Source: CAG-390 sp045636385
Lineage (GTDB): Bacteria; Bacillota; Clostridia; Oscillospirales; CAG-272
NCBI GenBank assembly: GCA_045636385.1
Contig: JAZTXK010000004.1
Coordinates: 1-47,808, forward strand
Direction of reading: 5' to 3'
DNA: 47,808 nt
The notes below the pieces were generated by a model. That model made no database searches. It saw only the letters and a program-made list of their open reading frames with translations, and was not told the origin of the DNA. The translations under genes were made by a program, and so were the position numbers. Numbering within the stretch: the stretch's first letter is position 1; each line of letters opens with the position of its first letter. Of the stretch, positions 15,367-24,183 are shown piece after piece.

Positions 15367-16794
15367 TTACTCTGCTTCGACAGTTTCTGCGGGCTCTGCC
15401 TTCGGCTTGCCGAGGTACTCGGGAAGCTGCATGCCTGCCATGTCGAAAAGCTCGGTGAGGGGAGGAACCGACTTGTAAAGTCCCGAAACGAAGCCTGCGG
15501 TGGAGGACTTGCCGTCCGCGCCGCCCTGGCCGTTGTCCCATACAGTGACCTTGTCGATCTTGAGATTCGAGATCGCGCCAACCTGGATCTTGGTGAGCTC
15601 CTCGAGCTTGTCGGTGACCATAAGTCTGATAGCAGCGTTCGCGTCTCCGCCTGCTGCGGCAACGATGGAGGTAAGACCTTCTGCCTGCTTGATAAGGATC
15701 TCGCGTGCACCGGCAGCCTCTGCTTCCATCTTCATGCGGATGGAGTCTGCTTCACCGCGTGCGCGGCGGCGCATCTGCTCAGCCTCTGCCTCAGCCTGAA
15801 GCTCGAGCTCGCGCTTGTTGATCTCTGCCTTAACGAGGACGTCAGCCTCAAGCTTTGCCTTTTCGAGGAGCGCACGCGCTTCCTCTGCCTTCTGCTGTGC
15901 TACGTAGGATTCCTCGAGTGCCTTTGCCGCCTGAATGTTCTCGGCTGCAACTGCACGCTTGTTTGCTTCTGCCTCGTGCTCACGGCGGGTAGCCTCGGAC
16001 TCGGCGATTCTTACCTTAGCTTCGTTTTCACCTGCGATAGCCTCGGAGTTGGAGCGCGAAACGTGGATACGCTGATCCTTTTCCGCGGTAGCGGAACCGA
16101 TAGCACCGTTTCTGTCTGCCTCTGCAACGGAGATCTTCGCGTCGTTGATAGCCTTTGCGGCTGCCTCTTTACCGAGAGCGGCGATGTATCCGCTTTCGTC
16201 GCTGATGTCGGTTACGTTAACGTTGATAAGACGGAGACCGATCTTCTTAAGCTCGGTTTCCACGTTGCTCGATACGGCTTCAAGGAACTTATCACGGTCG
16301 GTATTGATCTCCTCGATATCCATCGTCGCGATAACGAGACGGAGCTGACCGAAGATGATATCCTTTGCAAGCTCCTGGATCTCAACGAGCTTGAGGCCGA
16401 GAAGACGCTCAGCCGCGTTCTGCATTACGCCGACGTCGGTGGAGATACCTACGGTAAATCTCGAGGGAACGTCAACACGGATGTTCTGATGCGAGAGGGC
16501 GTTTGTGAGGTCAACGGGGATCGACATGGGAGTCAGATCGAGGTATTCGTAAGCCTGGAATACCGGCCATACGAAAGCCGCGCCACCGTGGATACACTTA
16601 GCGGAGCGCTGTGTGCCGTCCTTGTTTGTGCCTACCTGACCGTAGATGACCATGATCTTGTCGGAAGGACATTTCTTATAGCGCGAAGCTACGAGAACGA
16701 CGAAGGCGAAGAGAATTGCTACTACCGCGATAACGATCATCGGTACCGCCTCGGAAATTCCGCCCGAGGAGAGGAGTGCGTTGAATCCGAACAT
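15367..16794 (-). CDS. floT: Flotillin-like SPFH-domain membrane scaffold protein
   Basis: 475 residues: N-terminal membrane segment (about 17-40), SPFH/PHB domain (about 45-215), then a long Ala/Glu-rich coiled coil (about 215-400, many EAE and RAR heptads) and a tail GDANAAIRLMVTDKLEELTKIQVGAISNL-type region typical of flotillins, written here in part. Bacterial flotillins organise membrane microdomains. The NfeD partner two genes upstream matches the Bacillus yuaF-yuaG pairing. The ATG is preceded by AGAAAGGAAAA. Last gene of a four-gene operon. Confidence 0.93.
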   Translation of the reverse strand: MFGFNALLSSGGISEAVPMIVIAVVAILFAFVVLVASRYKKCPSDKIMVIYGQVGTNKDGTQRSAKCIHGGAAFVWPVFQAYEYLDLTPMSIPVDLTNALSHQNIRVDVPSRFTVGISTDVGVMQNAAERLLGLKLVEIQELAKDIIFGQLRLVIATMDIEEINTDRDKFLEAVSSNVETELKKIGLRLINVNVTDISDESGYIAALGKEAAAKAINDAKISVAEADRNGAIGSATAEKDQRIHVSRSNSEAIAGENEAKVRIAESEATRREHEAEANKRAVAAENIQAAKALEESYVAQQKAEEARALLEKAKLEADVLVKAEINKRELELQAEAEAEQMRRRARGEADSIRMKMEAEAAGAREILIKQAEGLTSIVAAAGGDANAAIRLMVTDKLEELTKIQVGAISNLKIDKVTVWDNGQGGADGKSSTAGFVSGLYKSVPPLTELFDMAGMQLPEYLGKPKAEPAETVEAE

Positions 16795-16861
16795 GATGTT
16801 TTTCCTTTCTATATCTTTTTTGTTGGATTTTTAAATTATAGTATGTTTCAAAAGCAAAGAT

Positions 16862-17608
16862 TTATTCCGCAGCCTTTTCCTTTGCGCGGGTGATGCGGAG
16901 GTTGATGTCCTTTACGTAATCGTCTGCTGCCGCGTCTGCGATGATGGGGAAGTCGATGGCGATGTTGCCGTCATTATCCTTGAGGGTGAGGTGACGGTAT
17001 TTTGCAAAGCCCTCGTATCCCTTCTTCTCGGGAACGTGCTCGAGGGTAGCTGAGCCGAGCTCGAGGTATTTAATCTCGCGGAAGTCGCCGGGAATGGGAT
17101 TGTTATTGGAAATGAGCGAGATCTCGCGCTCTGCTACGCAGATCGAATCGGGCTTGAGGATGAAGCCGGACATCGAATAGATCGAGGAGCGGCACTTGCC
17201 GTCGTTACCCTTCTTCGCCATAACCTCATCGCCCTCGAAGCAGTAGGTTGCGAAGGTAATGGGCTCGAGCTTGGGGCGCGAGATGTGGTTGGTCATTTCG
17301 TAGCGAATGGCACGGATATCCTGCGGGAGAAATTTCTGATTGAAATCGTCCTTGAAGGTCTCGTAGAGCTTTGCCGCCTGCTCGCTGATCTCCGCATCGG
17401 GGATCTTTCTTGCAGAGCGGACAACGAAGATGCCCGCACCGATAGCGATGAGAGTGAGTCCCATAGGCATAAAGATGTAGGGCATTCCGCGGGTGTTGGC
17501 GAGGAATACAGCCATAAAAACGCCGATGCCGATGCAAGCGGCGGAAATAACGACGGGCGCGGTAGAGAGATGCTGCGCAAAATACTTTTTGTTGCGTTCG
17601 TAATTCAT
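16862..17608 (-). CDS. Uncharacterised two-helix membrane protein of the flotillin operon
   Basis: 248 residues, no family recognised. Two adjacent hydrophobic segments (about 17-37 and 43-63) form a hairpin, followed by a soluble cytosolic-looking domain of about 180 residues with mixed charge, including KLYETFKDDFNQKFL and FKD/DNDGNIAIDFPI-type stretches. It lies between nfeD (34 nt) and floT (67 nt), so a role with the flotillin scaffold is inferred from position only. Spacing to floT is wide enough for a separate floT ribosome site but no clear promoter is seen. Confidence 0.8.
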   Translation of the reverse strand: MNYERNKKYFAQHLSTAPVVISAACIGIGVFMAVFLANTRGMPYIFMPMGLTLIAIGAGIFVVRSARKIPDAEISEQAAKLYETFKDDFNQKFLPQDIRAIRYEMTNHISRPKLEPITFATYCFEGDEVMAKKGNDGKCRSSIYSMSGFILKPDSICVAEREISLISNNNPIPGDFREIKYLELGSATLEHVPEKKGYEGFAKYRHLTLKDNDGNIAIDFPIIADAAADDYVKDINLRITRAKEKAAE

Positions 17609-17642
17609 TGGAGTAGAGAACCTTTTAAATAATTATAGATTT

Positions 17643-18233
17643 TTAATTTTTGTCGATGGGCTCGACAACGAGCACGCCGGAGGGACCGACAGCAACGACT
17701 CTGACGAAGGAGCCGGTCTTGAGCTGATCGCCACCGGTAGTGATAGCGGAAAATTCGCTATATTTTTCCTGAACGGTAAGATTGACCTTGCCCGCGCCGT
17801 TTCCGGAGGAGGGGATAGGAATATAGACCTCACCGATCTTGCCGATGCAGTTTTCAACGTCGATGTTACCGCTCGACTGAAGTCTGTAAACCGCACGCAT
17901 CAGGTAAGCCATTCCGATGAGGGTAGCAACTCCGCAAAGGATGGCGATCGCGATCGAAACGCCCTGGGGCAGGGAGGTCTCGAGAAGCGCAACTGCAACC
18001 CAGCCGGTGATACAGAGCATAGAGGTCACGCCTCTGACGGTGAATATGGCAAGCCCGTCATCGGGAACCTCGAGATCGTCGGCGTCGATATCTGCGTCAG
18101 CGTCAGCGGCGTTGTCGCCGCCTATACCGATGAGCATAAGTACGGTCTGCAGAACGATCAGAAACGTAGAGGGGATCGCAATAAGCGCGAAGATCTGCTG
18201 AATAAGGAGCAGTTCGTTCCACCAGTTAATCAT
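17643..18233 (-). CDS. nfeD: NfeD-like membrane protein, flotillin partner
   Basis: 196 residues. Hydrophobic segments at about 10-38, 68-88 and 92-112, an acidic Asp/Ala loop (DNAADADADIDADD), then a C-terminal OB-fold domain (about 125-195, GKIGEVYIPIPSSGNGAGKV, VRVVAVGPSGVLVVEP). Short NfeD proteins pair with flotillins and are thought to help their assembly; here floT lies two genes downstream. Confidence 0.88.
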   Translation of the reverse strand: MINWWNELLLIQQIFALIAIPSTFLIVLQTVLMLIGIGGDNAADADADIDADDLEVPDDGLAIFTVRGVTSMLCITGWVAVALLETSLPQGVSIAIAILCGVATLIGMAYLMRAVYRLQSSGNIDVENCIGKIGEVYIPIPSSGNGAGKVNLTVQEKYSEFSAITTGGDQLKTGSFVRVVAVGPSGVLVVEPIDKN

Positions 18234-18269
18234 AATTTATCTTCCTTTCCGTGTGATGATGCGAAGACG

Positions 18270-18857
18270 TTAGCTGCGCATAAGCTTGTCGACCATATCG
18301 TCGGAGTACGACTTGATGATAGAGGCGTAGTACGCGATGATGATGATCTCGAGTGCGATGTTGAGGCGTCTTCGCGCTCCCGTTACCTTTTCCTCGTAGT
18401 CCGACGTGATTTTTTCGATGGTGGACTTGAGGGTGGTGCTGTCGGGGGAAATCTCGCCCGCCTTCATCAGCTTGTCGAGGATACGGCAGATATAGTCGTA
18501 AAGCTGCGAGTCGCGGATGATATCGTCGGATTCGTCGTAAACGCGTCCGTTAATGTAGGAAACGAGGAAGGCGATCTTGTCAAGCTGCATACAAGAGCGA
18601 AGCATATTTATGATCAGTATATGCGCGACCTGATCGATATTGTAACGCTTCAGCCTTGCGTTTGCGACCCATCCTCTCTTCGTCCAGTTCTGAAGGGTCG
18701 AGCCGTCGATGCCCGAGATCTCGCGGATTTGCGTGAGCATTACGCCGTCCGAAATGTAAAAGATCTTTTTGAGAAATTCCATACCCGTTACGTCGCCCAT
18801 GTCCTTGCGGTTGAGTATAGTACCGGGGATAAGCTCTTCGTTGATTTGAAGGTTCAT
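18270..18857 (-). CDS. DUF1836-family helix-turn-helix protein
   Basis: 195 residues. N-terminal half carries a helix-turn-helix-like stretch (LTQIREISGIDGSTLQNWTKRGWV, residues about 40-63; shown here as a motif region) followed by YNIDQVAHILIINMLRSCMQLDKI, the DUF1836 hallmark. The remainder is helical and includes a hydrophobic stretch near residues 166-180. Known only as putative regulators. It opens the nfeD-floT operon (36 nt before nfeD), so it may control it. Consensus promoter and GGAG ribosome site upstream. Confidence 0.8.
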   Translation of the reverse strand: MNLQINEELIPGTILNRKDMGDVTGMEFLKKIFYISDGVMLTQIREISGIDGSTLQNWTKRGWVANARLKRYNIDQVAHILIINMLRSCMQLDKIAFLVSYINGRVYDESDDIIRDSQLYDYICRILDKLMKAGEISPDSTTLKSTIEKITSDYEEKVTGARRRLNIALEIIIIAYYASIIKSYSDDMVDKLMRS

Positions 18858-18894
18858 TTTGTGCTCCTTTCTGAATATTTTATCTTCTGAATTT

Positions 18895-18923
18895 ATTATA
18901 TCACACGGTCAAATGATTGTCAA
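18895..18923 (-). promoter_or_regulatory. sigma-A promoter of the DUF1836-nfeD-floT operon
   Basis: Minus strand: TTGACA (18918-18923), 17 nt, TATAAT (18895-18900). Perfect hexamers. Confidence 0.85.
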
Positions 18924-18962
18924 TAGGAATTGGAAATATTTTTGTGGTTTTTTTATGATTTT

Positions 18963-19613
18963 TTATAAGCCGAATACGTCGGGAAGATCGCCTATGGACT
19001 CTATATCCGCGTCGGGAATATCAAATTCGTTTTCTGCGGGGCGGTTGCGGAAAAATCCCTGACGGAGTCTTACCGTCATCATACCGAGCTTCTTGGCGGG
19101 GCGGATGTCGTTGTCTACGCGGTCGCCTACCATACAAGCCTCCTCGGGTGCGCATCCGACGGCATCGAGCGCGGAGAGAAAGAGATCGGGCGCGGGCTTT
19201 GAGCGTCCCATCTCCTCGCTTGAATAAACGAAGTCGATATACATCATCAGCCCGTGCTGTTGAAGTCTGTGCGCCGAGCCGCCGCGCTGATTTGCGATTA
19301 TGCCGAGCTTGTATTTTGCCGAAAGGCGGCGCAGACATTCCTCGGTCTCGGGGAAGGGGACCTCAAGCGCGGGGCAGTAATCGTATTTTTTCTTTGAGCC
19401 GTATTTTCTCGAAACCTCGTAGAAGGGACTGCGCGCGCCCTTTGTCCCGAAATCTATCATTTCCGCGAGCATTTCCTCGACGGGCGGACAGGTCTTTCCC
19501 TTTTCCGCAAGCTCTTCGGTCACGGATTCAAGGCGCGAGATATGCACCCCGTCCTCGTCAAGCAGGGTGTGACCCATATCAAAGAATATCCATTTGATTT
19601 TTGAATGATCCAT
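18963..19613 (-). CDS. HAD-superfamily hydrolase
   Basis: 216 residues. Motif I is FFDMGHTL, with nucleophile Asp12 and Gly in place of the second Asp (Gly14), as in several FDxGxTL-type HADs; motif III Lys in GRSKPAPDLF; motif IV VGDRVDNDIRPAKKLGM. The cap is a helical insert (about 18-95). Likely a small-molecule phosphatase; the loss of the second motif I Asp leaves activity and substrate open. Own promoter; AAAGGAG lies 11-12 nt before the ATG. No terminator hairpin is seen after the stop, only T-rich sequence. Confidence 0.85.
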   Translation of the reverse strand: MDHSKIKWIFFDMGHTLLDEDGVHISRLESVTEELAEKGKTCPPVEEMLAEMIDFGTKGARSPFYEVSRKYGSKKKYDYCPALEVPFPETEECLRRLSAKYKLGIIANQRGGSAHRLQQHGLMMYIDFVYSSEEMGRSKPAPDLFLSALDAVGCAPEEACMVGDRVDNDIRPAKKLGMMTVRLRQGFFRNRPAENEFDIPDADIESIGDLPDVFGL

Positions 19614-19646
19614 AATCTGTCATACTCCTTTGAGTTTATCTTATAT

Positions 19647-19675
19647 ATTTTATCATAAAACCGAAATAAAGACAA
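19647..19675 (-). promoter_or_regulatory. Promoter of the HAD hydrolase gene
   Basis: Minus strand: TTGTCT (19670-19675), 17 nt, TAAAAT (19647-19652). Confidence 0.6.
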
Positions 19676-19704
19676 GATAAATTTGCCAAAAAGGAGTTGT
19701 TTTG

Positions 19705-20313
19705 ATGAAAAAAGGGGCAAACGCGGAGCAAATACTGCGCATCGGTATCCTCCCTGCACTGATATTCTGCATTATGACCGTATTTCAGCCCGAGGGAGTT
19801 ATCCTGCCCTCGCTCGCGGGAGTTGCACTTCACGAATCGGGTCACATGCTCGCCGCCATGCTTCTCGGCATCCCACTTCGTTCGCTCGATATCGGCACGT
19901 TCGGCGTGTCGCTAAAGGTGCGCGGTTCGCTGATTTCCTATCCGAAGGAGTTTTTGCTCTGCGCCGCCGGACCCGCAATGAATTTCGTTTCCGCAATAGC
20001 CGCCGCGCTCTTTTCCGAACACAGAGGCTACTATTCCGAATGCGGCGAGTGGTTTATTGCTGTTTCGATAATGCTTGGACTGCTCAATCTCATTCCCGCC
20101 GAGGGTTTTGACGGCGGAAGAATGCTCTCGGTCGTCGTAACCTCGCTTTTCGGCCCGCGAGCGTCAGCAAGGCTTATTTCATTCACCACCTTTTCAAGCA
20201 TCCTCTTTTTGTGGATGGTGTCGGTATATCTTCTTATTCGCTACGGAACGTCGCTGAGTCTATTCGTCTTTACCGTCTCTCTTTTTTATCGCCTTTTCCT
20301 AGAAAGGACTTGA
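19705..20313 (+). CDS. M50-family membrane metalloprotease
   Basis: 202 residues with about five hydrophobic segments. Zinc motif HESGH (43-47) in the second helix and LNLIPAEGFDGGRM with Asp135 as third ligand, the classic site-2 protease pair, similar in size to SpoIVFB-type enzymes. Cleaves substrates within the membrane; the target is unknown. No SpoIVFA partner is adjacent. The ATG at 19705 has AAGGAG 8 nt upstream; a TTG one codon earlier is rejected. The next gene's -35 overlaps this stop codon. Confidence 0.85.
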   Translation: MKKGANAEQILRIGILPALIFCIMTVFQPEGVILPSLAGVALHESGHMLAAMLLGIPLRSLDIGTFGVSLKVRGSLISYPKEFLLCAAGPAMNFVSAIAAALFSEHRGYYSECGEWFIAVSIMLGLLNLIPAEGFDGGRMLSVVVTSLFGPRASARLISFTTFSSILFLWMVSVYLLIRYGTSLSLFVFTVSLFYRLFLERT

Positions 20314-20338
20314 CGCGTTCTTGCACTTGTGCTATAAT
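20310..20338 (+). promoter_or_regulatory. Promoter of the CYTH gene
   Basis: TTGACG (20310-20315, overlapping the M50 stop), 17 nt, TATAAT (20333-20338). Confidence 0.75.
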
Positions 20339-20362
20339 TAATTAAAGGAAAGGAGCATAAAA

Positions 20363-20851
20363 ATGGCTTTTGAAATTGAAAGAAAGTTCCTTATTGAATA
20401 TCCCGACTTGAATATACTTGAAAATTACCCCAAGAGCGATATCGCGCAGACTTATCTCAAAACGAACGACGGTATGACCTCCCGCGTGCGTAAGCGCACG
20501 TCGGACGGCGTAACGAAATATATCTTTACCGAGAAAAAGAGCGTCACGGACTTAAAATGCATCGAAAACGAGCGCGAGCTTTCGGAGGAAGAATACTTGG
20601 AACTGCTCAAGCTCGCCGACCCGGAGCGCAGAACGGTTTATAAAACGAGATATTGCGTGCCGTTCGGCGGCAGAGTGGTCGAGGTTGATATCTATCCCTT
20701 CTGGGGCGACCGCGCGATCGCCGAGGTTGAAATGGAAAGCGAGAACGAGGAGGTTCGTCTACCCGAGTTTATCAAGGTCATCCGCGACGTCACTGCGGAT
20801 AAACAGTATAAAAACGCCGCGATTGCGAAAAGGATCCCCGAGGATTGTTGA
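20363..20851 (+). CDS. CYTH-domain triphosphate tunnel metalloenzyme
   Basis: 162 residues. Opens with the family motif EIERKFLI; then alternating Arg/Lys and Glu strands of the tunnel are visible (SRVRKRT, YIFTEKK, CIENEREL, VEVDIYP, AIAEVEME). Such small bacterial CYTH proteins hydrolyse inorganic triphosphate or related compounds with a divalent metal. GGAAAGGAG precedes the ATG. Monocistronic with its own promoter and terminator. Confidence 0.9.
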   Translation: MAFEIERKFLIEYPDLNILENYPKSDIAQTYLKTNDGMTSRVRKRTSDGVTKYIFTEKKSVTDLKCIENERELSEEEYLELLKLADPERRTVYKTRYCVPFGGRVVEVDIYPFWGDRAIAEVEMESENEEVRLPEFIKVIRDVTADKQYKNAAIAKRIPEDC

Positions 20852-20868
20852 ATCATACCAATAAAATA

Positions 20869-20904
20869 TGCCCGAAAATGACAAAAATTTTCGGGCACTT
20901 TTTT
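20869..20904 (+). terminator. Terminator of the CYTH gene
   Basis: 11-bp stem TGCCCGAAAAT (20869-20879) / ATTTTCGGGCA (20887-20897) followed by CTTTTTT. Confidence 0.85.
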
Positions 20905-20915
20905 ATCAAAATCCA

Positions 20916-20944
20916 TTTACATTAAAAAATATTTTTGATATAAT
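20916..20944 (+). promoter_or_regulatory. sigma-A promoter of uvrB
   Basis: TTTACA (20916-20921), 17 nt, TATAAT (20939-20944). No LexA-type GAAC...GTTC palindrome was seen around it. Confidence 0.75.
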
Positions 20945-20976
20945 ATATGTAATTATGTTTGAAGGGAAGTGAAGAA

Positions 20977-22971
20977 ATGAGCAGAAAGCTTGAGGGAGTG
21001 TTTAAGCTTCACAGCGATTTTGCGCCCACGGGCGATCAGCCGACGGCGATCGATAGTATAGTTGAAGGTCTCGAGAGAGGCGAGCATATGCAGACGCTTC
21101 TCGGTGTTACGGGTTCGGGCAAGACCTTTACAATGGCGAACGTTATTGCGAGAATGAACCGCCCGACGCTTGTTTTGGCGCATAACAAGACCCTCGCGGC
21201 GCAGCTTTGCACCGAGTTCCGCCAGTTCTTCCCCGAAAACGCCGTTGAATATTTCGTTTCGTATTACGATTACTATCAACCCGAGGCTTATATCCCCGGA
21301 AAGGATATGTATATCGAAAAGGATGCTCTCGTTAACGACGAGATCGACCGTCTTCGCCACAGCGCGACCTCGGCTCTCTTTGAGCGCCGCGATGTCATAA
21401 TCGTTGCCAGCGTGTCCTGCATATATTCTCTCGGTGATCCCGCCGAGTATTCCGAGCTCGTTCTTGCCGTCCGTCCCGATATGGAGATGGAGCGCAACGA
21501 TTTCATCAAGCGGCTGATCGCTATCAGCTACACTCGCAACGATATGTCCCCCGCGCGTGACTCGTTCCGTGTCCGCGGAGATACCGTCGAGGTAATTCCC
21601 GCTTCGGGCAACGATAAGGCTCTGCGCGTTGAATTCTTCGGTGACACGATCGAGCGCGTTTCCGAGATAAACGTAGTCACGGGCGAGCTTGTCCGACGTC
21701 TTTCCTACGCCGCTATCTATCCCGCAACGCACTATGCCGTTTCGGATGATAAGCGCGAAAAGGCACTCGCCGAGATCGAGCGCGAGATGAAGGAGCGCGT
21801 TGAATTCTTTGAATCGAATCATAAATACCTCGAGGCGCAGCGTATCTCCGAGCGTACCAAATACGACCTCGAGATGCTCCGCGAGATCGGCTTCTGCTCG
21901 GGTGTCGAGAACTATTCCCGCGTCCTTGCGGGAAGAGAACCGGGTTCCACACCGTATACGCTTCTCGATTATTTCCCGAAGGATTTTCTCCTTTTCGTCG
22001 ACGAGTCGCACGTAACTCTTCCGCAGGTCGGCGGTATGAGCGGCGGCGATACGGCAAGAAAGCGCAACCTCGTTGATTTCGGCTTCCGTCTGCCTTCGGC
22101 TTACGATAACCGTCCGCTTTATTTTAACGAATTTGAAGAAAAGATAAATCAAGCCGTCTTCGTCAGCGCAACTCCGGGCGACTACGAGCGCGAGCATTCC
22201 GAGCGCGTCAGCGAGCAGCTCATCCGTCCCACGGGACTTATCGATCCCGAGATCGAGATACGCCCTATCGAGCATCAGGTCGACGATCTCCTCGGCGAGG
22301 TCAAGATACGTGCCGCGCGTAACGAGCGAAGCCTTGTTACCACCCTCACCCGCAAAATGGCTGAGGATCTGACCGATTATCTTGCAAATAACGGAGTTCG
22401 GGTTCGTTATCTTCATCACGAGGTAGAGACAATGGAGCGAACCGAGATCATCCGCGACCTCCGACTCGGCAATTTCGACGTCCTCGTCGGAATCAACCTT
22501 CTCCGCGAAGGCCTCGATATCCCCGAGGTGTCGCTCGTTGCAATCCTCGATGCCGATAAAACAGGCTTCCTGCGCTCCGAGACCTCGCTTATCCAGACCA
22601 TCGGACGCGCCGCACGTAACGTAAACGGAAAAGTTATTATGTACGGCGACGAGATTACCAAGGCTATGAGCAGCGCGATTGCCGAGACCAACCGCCGCCG
22701 CAAGGTTCAGCAGGAATATAACGAAGCTCACGGCATCACGCCCCGTTCTGTCGAAAAGAAGGTCGGTGACCTCATCGAGATCGCGCTTCCCGGCGGCAAG
22801 GACGAAAAGCAGAAGAAGCAACCCGAAAAGAAGCTTTCAAAGCGCGACCGCGAGGCTATGATCGAAAAGCTGACCGCCGAAATGAAGGACGCCGCCCGCC
22901 GCCTCGACTTCGAGCTCGCGGCTTACCTCCGCGACAAGATCCGCGCGCTGCGCGAGGATGGGGGGAAGTAA
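20977..22971 (+). CDS. uvrB: Excinuclease ABC subunit B
   Basis: DNA-damage verification helicase of nucleotide excision repair. 664 residues, the usual length. Walker A GVTGSGKT (43-50), the beta-hairpin region VSYYDYYQPEAYIPGKD, DESHVTLPQVGGM, helicase motifs NLLREGLDIPEVSLV and QTIGRAARN, and a C-terminal UVR motif (AAYLRDKIRAL) for UvrC contact. A TTG in frame at 20959 opens within the ribosome-site region; ATG 20977 after AAGGGAAGTG is chosen and gives the family N-terminus. The next gene starts 1 nt after the stop. Confidence 0.98.
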   Translation: MSRKLEGVFKLHSDFAPTGDQPTAIDSIVEGLERGEHMQTLLGVTGSGKTFTMANVIARMNRPTLVLAHNKTLAAQLCTEFRQFFPENAVEYFVSYYDYYQPEAYIPGKDMYIEKDALVNDEIDRLRHSATSALFERRDVIIVASVSCIYSLGDPAEYSELVLAVRPDMEMERNDFIKRLIAISYTRNDMSPARDSFRVRGDTVEVIPASGNDKALRVEFFGDTIERVSEINVVTGELVRRLSYAAIYPATHYAVSDDKREKALAEIEREMKERVEFFESNHKYLEAQRISERTKYDLEMLREIGFCSGVENYSRVLAGREPGSTPYTLLDYFPKDFLLFVDESHVTLPQVGGMSGGDTARKRNLVDFGFRLPSAYDNRPLYFNEFEEKINQAVFVSATPGDYEREHSERVSEQLIRPTGLIDPEIEIRPIEHQVDDLLGEVKIRAARNERSLVTTLTRKMAEDLTDYLANNGVRVRYLHHEVETMERTEIIRDLRLGNFDVLVGINLLREGLDIPEVSLVAILDADKTGFLRSETSLIQTIGRAARNVNGKVIMYGDEITKAMSSAIAETNRRRKVQQEYNEAHGITPRSVEKKVGDLIEIALPGGKDEKQKKQPEKKLSKRDREAMIEKLTAEMKDAARRLDFELAAYLRDKIRALREDGGK

Positions 22972-22972
22972 G

Positions 22973-23521
22973 ATGACGGAACAAGATATTCTTGAGATAA
23001 AAATCAAAAATTTAAAAAAGCTGAAAAATTTTTCTGCTTTTTCCGCTGTCTTTTTCCTTCATACGATGCCGATCAGCGTTTTGATAATTATATCTATAAT
23101 TGCAGAAATGTTCAGCGATAACCCGATACACTCTACCGGCGAGTCAATCTTGGCACTTATAAGTATTTTGGCTGTAGCTCCGCTAATGCTTTGGGTCGGC
23201 ATATTTTCCTGTAAGAATAATACTGTATATCGTGAATTGTTGAGAAAACTCACAACCATAGATCCGACGCAGAGCGAGACTCGTAAAATTGTGTGCAAAA
23301 AATTCAAACAGCTGCTCGTTCCCAGAGGTAAACATACGTCAAAAACTTTGGGTATCTGCATTCATACCGAGTCCGAAAAATGCTATTACATTTTGAATCA
23401 AGCAAAGATTGCGCAAGGCGCTTTGAACGCAGTATTCAGAACCTATACAGGTGAGCAAGAATTTGAATTCTATAAAGGAACGAACGTTATCAAAAAGTTC
23501 GATGCCGCAGATGATGTTTGA
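22973..23521 (+). CDS. Uncharacterised two-helix membrane protein, copy 1
   Basis: 182 residues, no family recognised. Two hydrophobic segments (about 21-44 and 57-78), then a soluble region of about 100 residues ending FEFYKGTNVIKKFDAADDV. Paralogue of the next gene: the same layout, a matching NTVYRELL / CKKFKQLLVPRG region and a shared YKGTN-IKKF end. The ATG lies 1 nt after the uvrB stop and uses GGGGGAAG at the uvrB 3' end as ribosome site. The gene is clearly more AT-rich than uvrB and uvrA, suggesting later arrival. Confidence 0.75.
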   Translation: MTEQDILEIKIKNLKKLKNFSAFSAVFFLHTMPISVLIIISIIAEMFSDNPIHSTGESILALISILAVAPLMLWVGIFSCKNNTVYRELLRKLTTIDPTQSETRKIVCKKFKQLLVPRGKHTSKTLGICIHTESEKCYYILNQAKIAQGALNAVFRTYTGEQEFEFYKGTNVIKKFDAADDV

Positions 23522-23566
23522 AGTGATTACCGTTAATAACTGCGGTTTGAGATGGGGGAAAGTAAG

Positions 23567-24139
23567 ATGAATGCAAAAGAAATTGATAAGCAAGTTCTGG
23601 GCAGAAGAACAGAAACTATCAAAACAATTTATATTTTTAACTTGGTAGTAGGTTTTCTTTTGGCGTTCTTCGTGATCGTTATGCTTTCTCTGTTGGCGTT
23701 TTTTCCGCAAACGGAATCATGGGGTGTATTCATTGTAATCGCAGTGAGCATCGGATTCGGTGCATACTCCGTAATCGGATTCGTAAATGCGTTCAAGAAC
23801 AAAAAGATGCTTGACTTAATGTATTCGGCAAATCCCGATGAAACGGAAGATAAAGAGCTGTTTTGCTATAAGTTCGATTATCTTTCAACACTTCGTGGGG
23901 GACCCAACCCTCGCAGCGGACGAAGATACGCTTACTCCGTCCGTGTTAATACTGTACATGGCAAGTTCTATTACGTACTTCAAAAAGAAATCGACCGCGA
24001 TATATTAAGCGCACATTGCTGCGATCTCTATTCGGGTGAACATACGTTTGAAGTATATAAAGGTACAAATATAATCAAAAAATTTCCCACACTCGAAAAA
24101 ATGATCCGCGATATTCCGAAGGAATTGCTTGATTATTGA
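23567..24139 (+). CDS. Uncharacterised two-helix membrane protein, copy 2
   Basis: 190 residues, paralogue of the preceding gene: hydrophobic segments at about 20-44 and 52-73, soluble C-terminal half with a GGPNPRSGRRYAYSV loop, ending FEVYKGTNIIKKFPTLEKM. The start region GATGGGGGAAAGTAAGATGA repeats the uvrB-3'-end/start region of copy 1 (GATGGGGGGAAGTAAGATGA), so the duplication seems to have carried the ribosome site with it. Start ATG 23567. Function unknown. Confidence 0.75.
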   Translation: MNAKEIDKQVLGRRTETIKTIYIFNLVVGFLLAFFVIVMLSLLAFFPQTESWGVFIVIAVSIGFGAYSVIGFVNAFKNKKMLDLMYSANPDETEDKELFCYKFDYLSTLRGGPNPRSGRRYAYSVRVNTVHGKFYYVLQKEIDRDILSAHCCDLYSGEHTFEVYKGTNIIKKFPTLEKMIRDIPKELLDY

Positions 24140-24183
24140 GCACGAGAGAATTATAATATTTTGATATTATTTTTATTACGAGT

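Noticed and set aside
19148..19597. 149-residue Arg-rich ORF antisense to the HAD gene
   Set aside because: Arg/Ser-rich translation typical of a shifted antisense frame; the HAD motifs on the minus strand are intact.
20905..20976. LexA/SOS box upstream of uvrB
   Set aside because: No GAAC...GTTC palindrome or close variant was found there or upstream of uvrA, despite a search by eye.
20953..22821. 622-residue ORF antisense to uvrB
   Set aside because: uvrB on the plus strand is complete with all helicase motifs; the antisense frame is open only because of codon bias.
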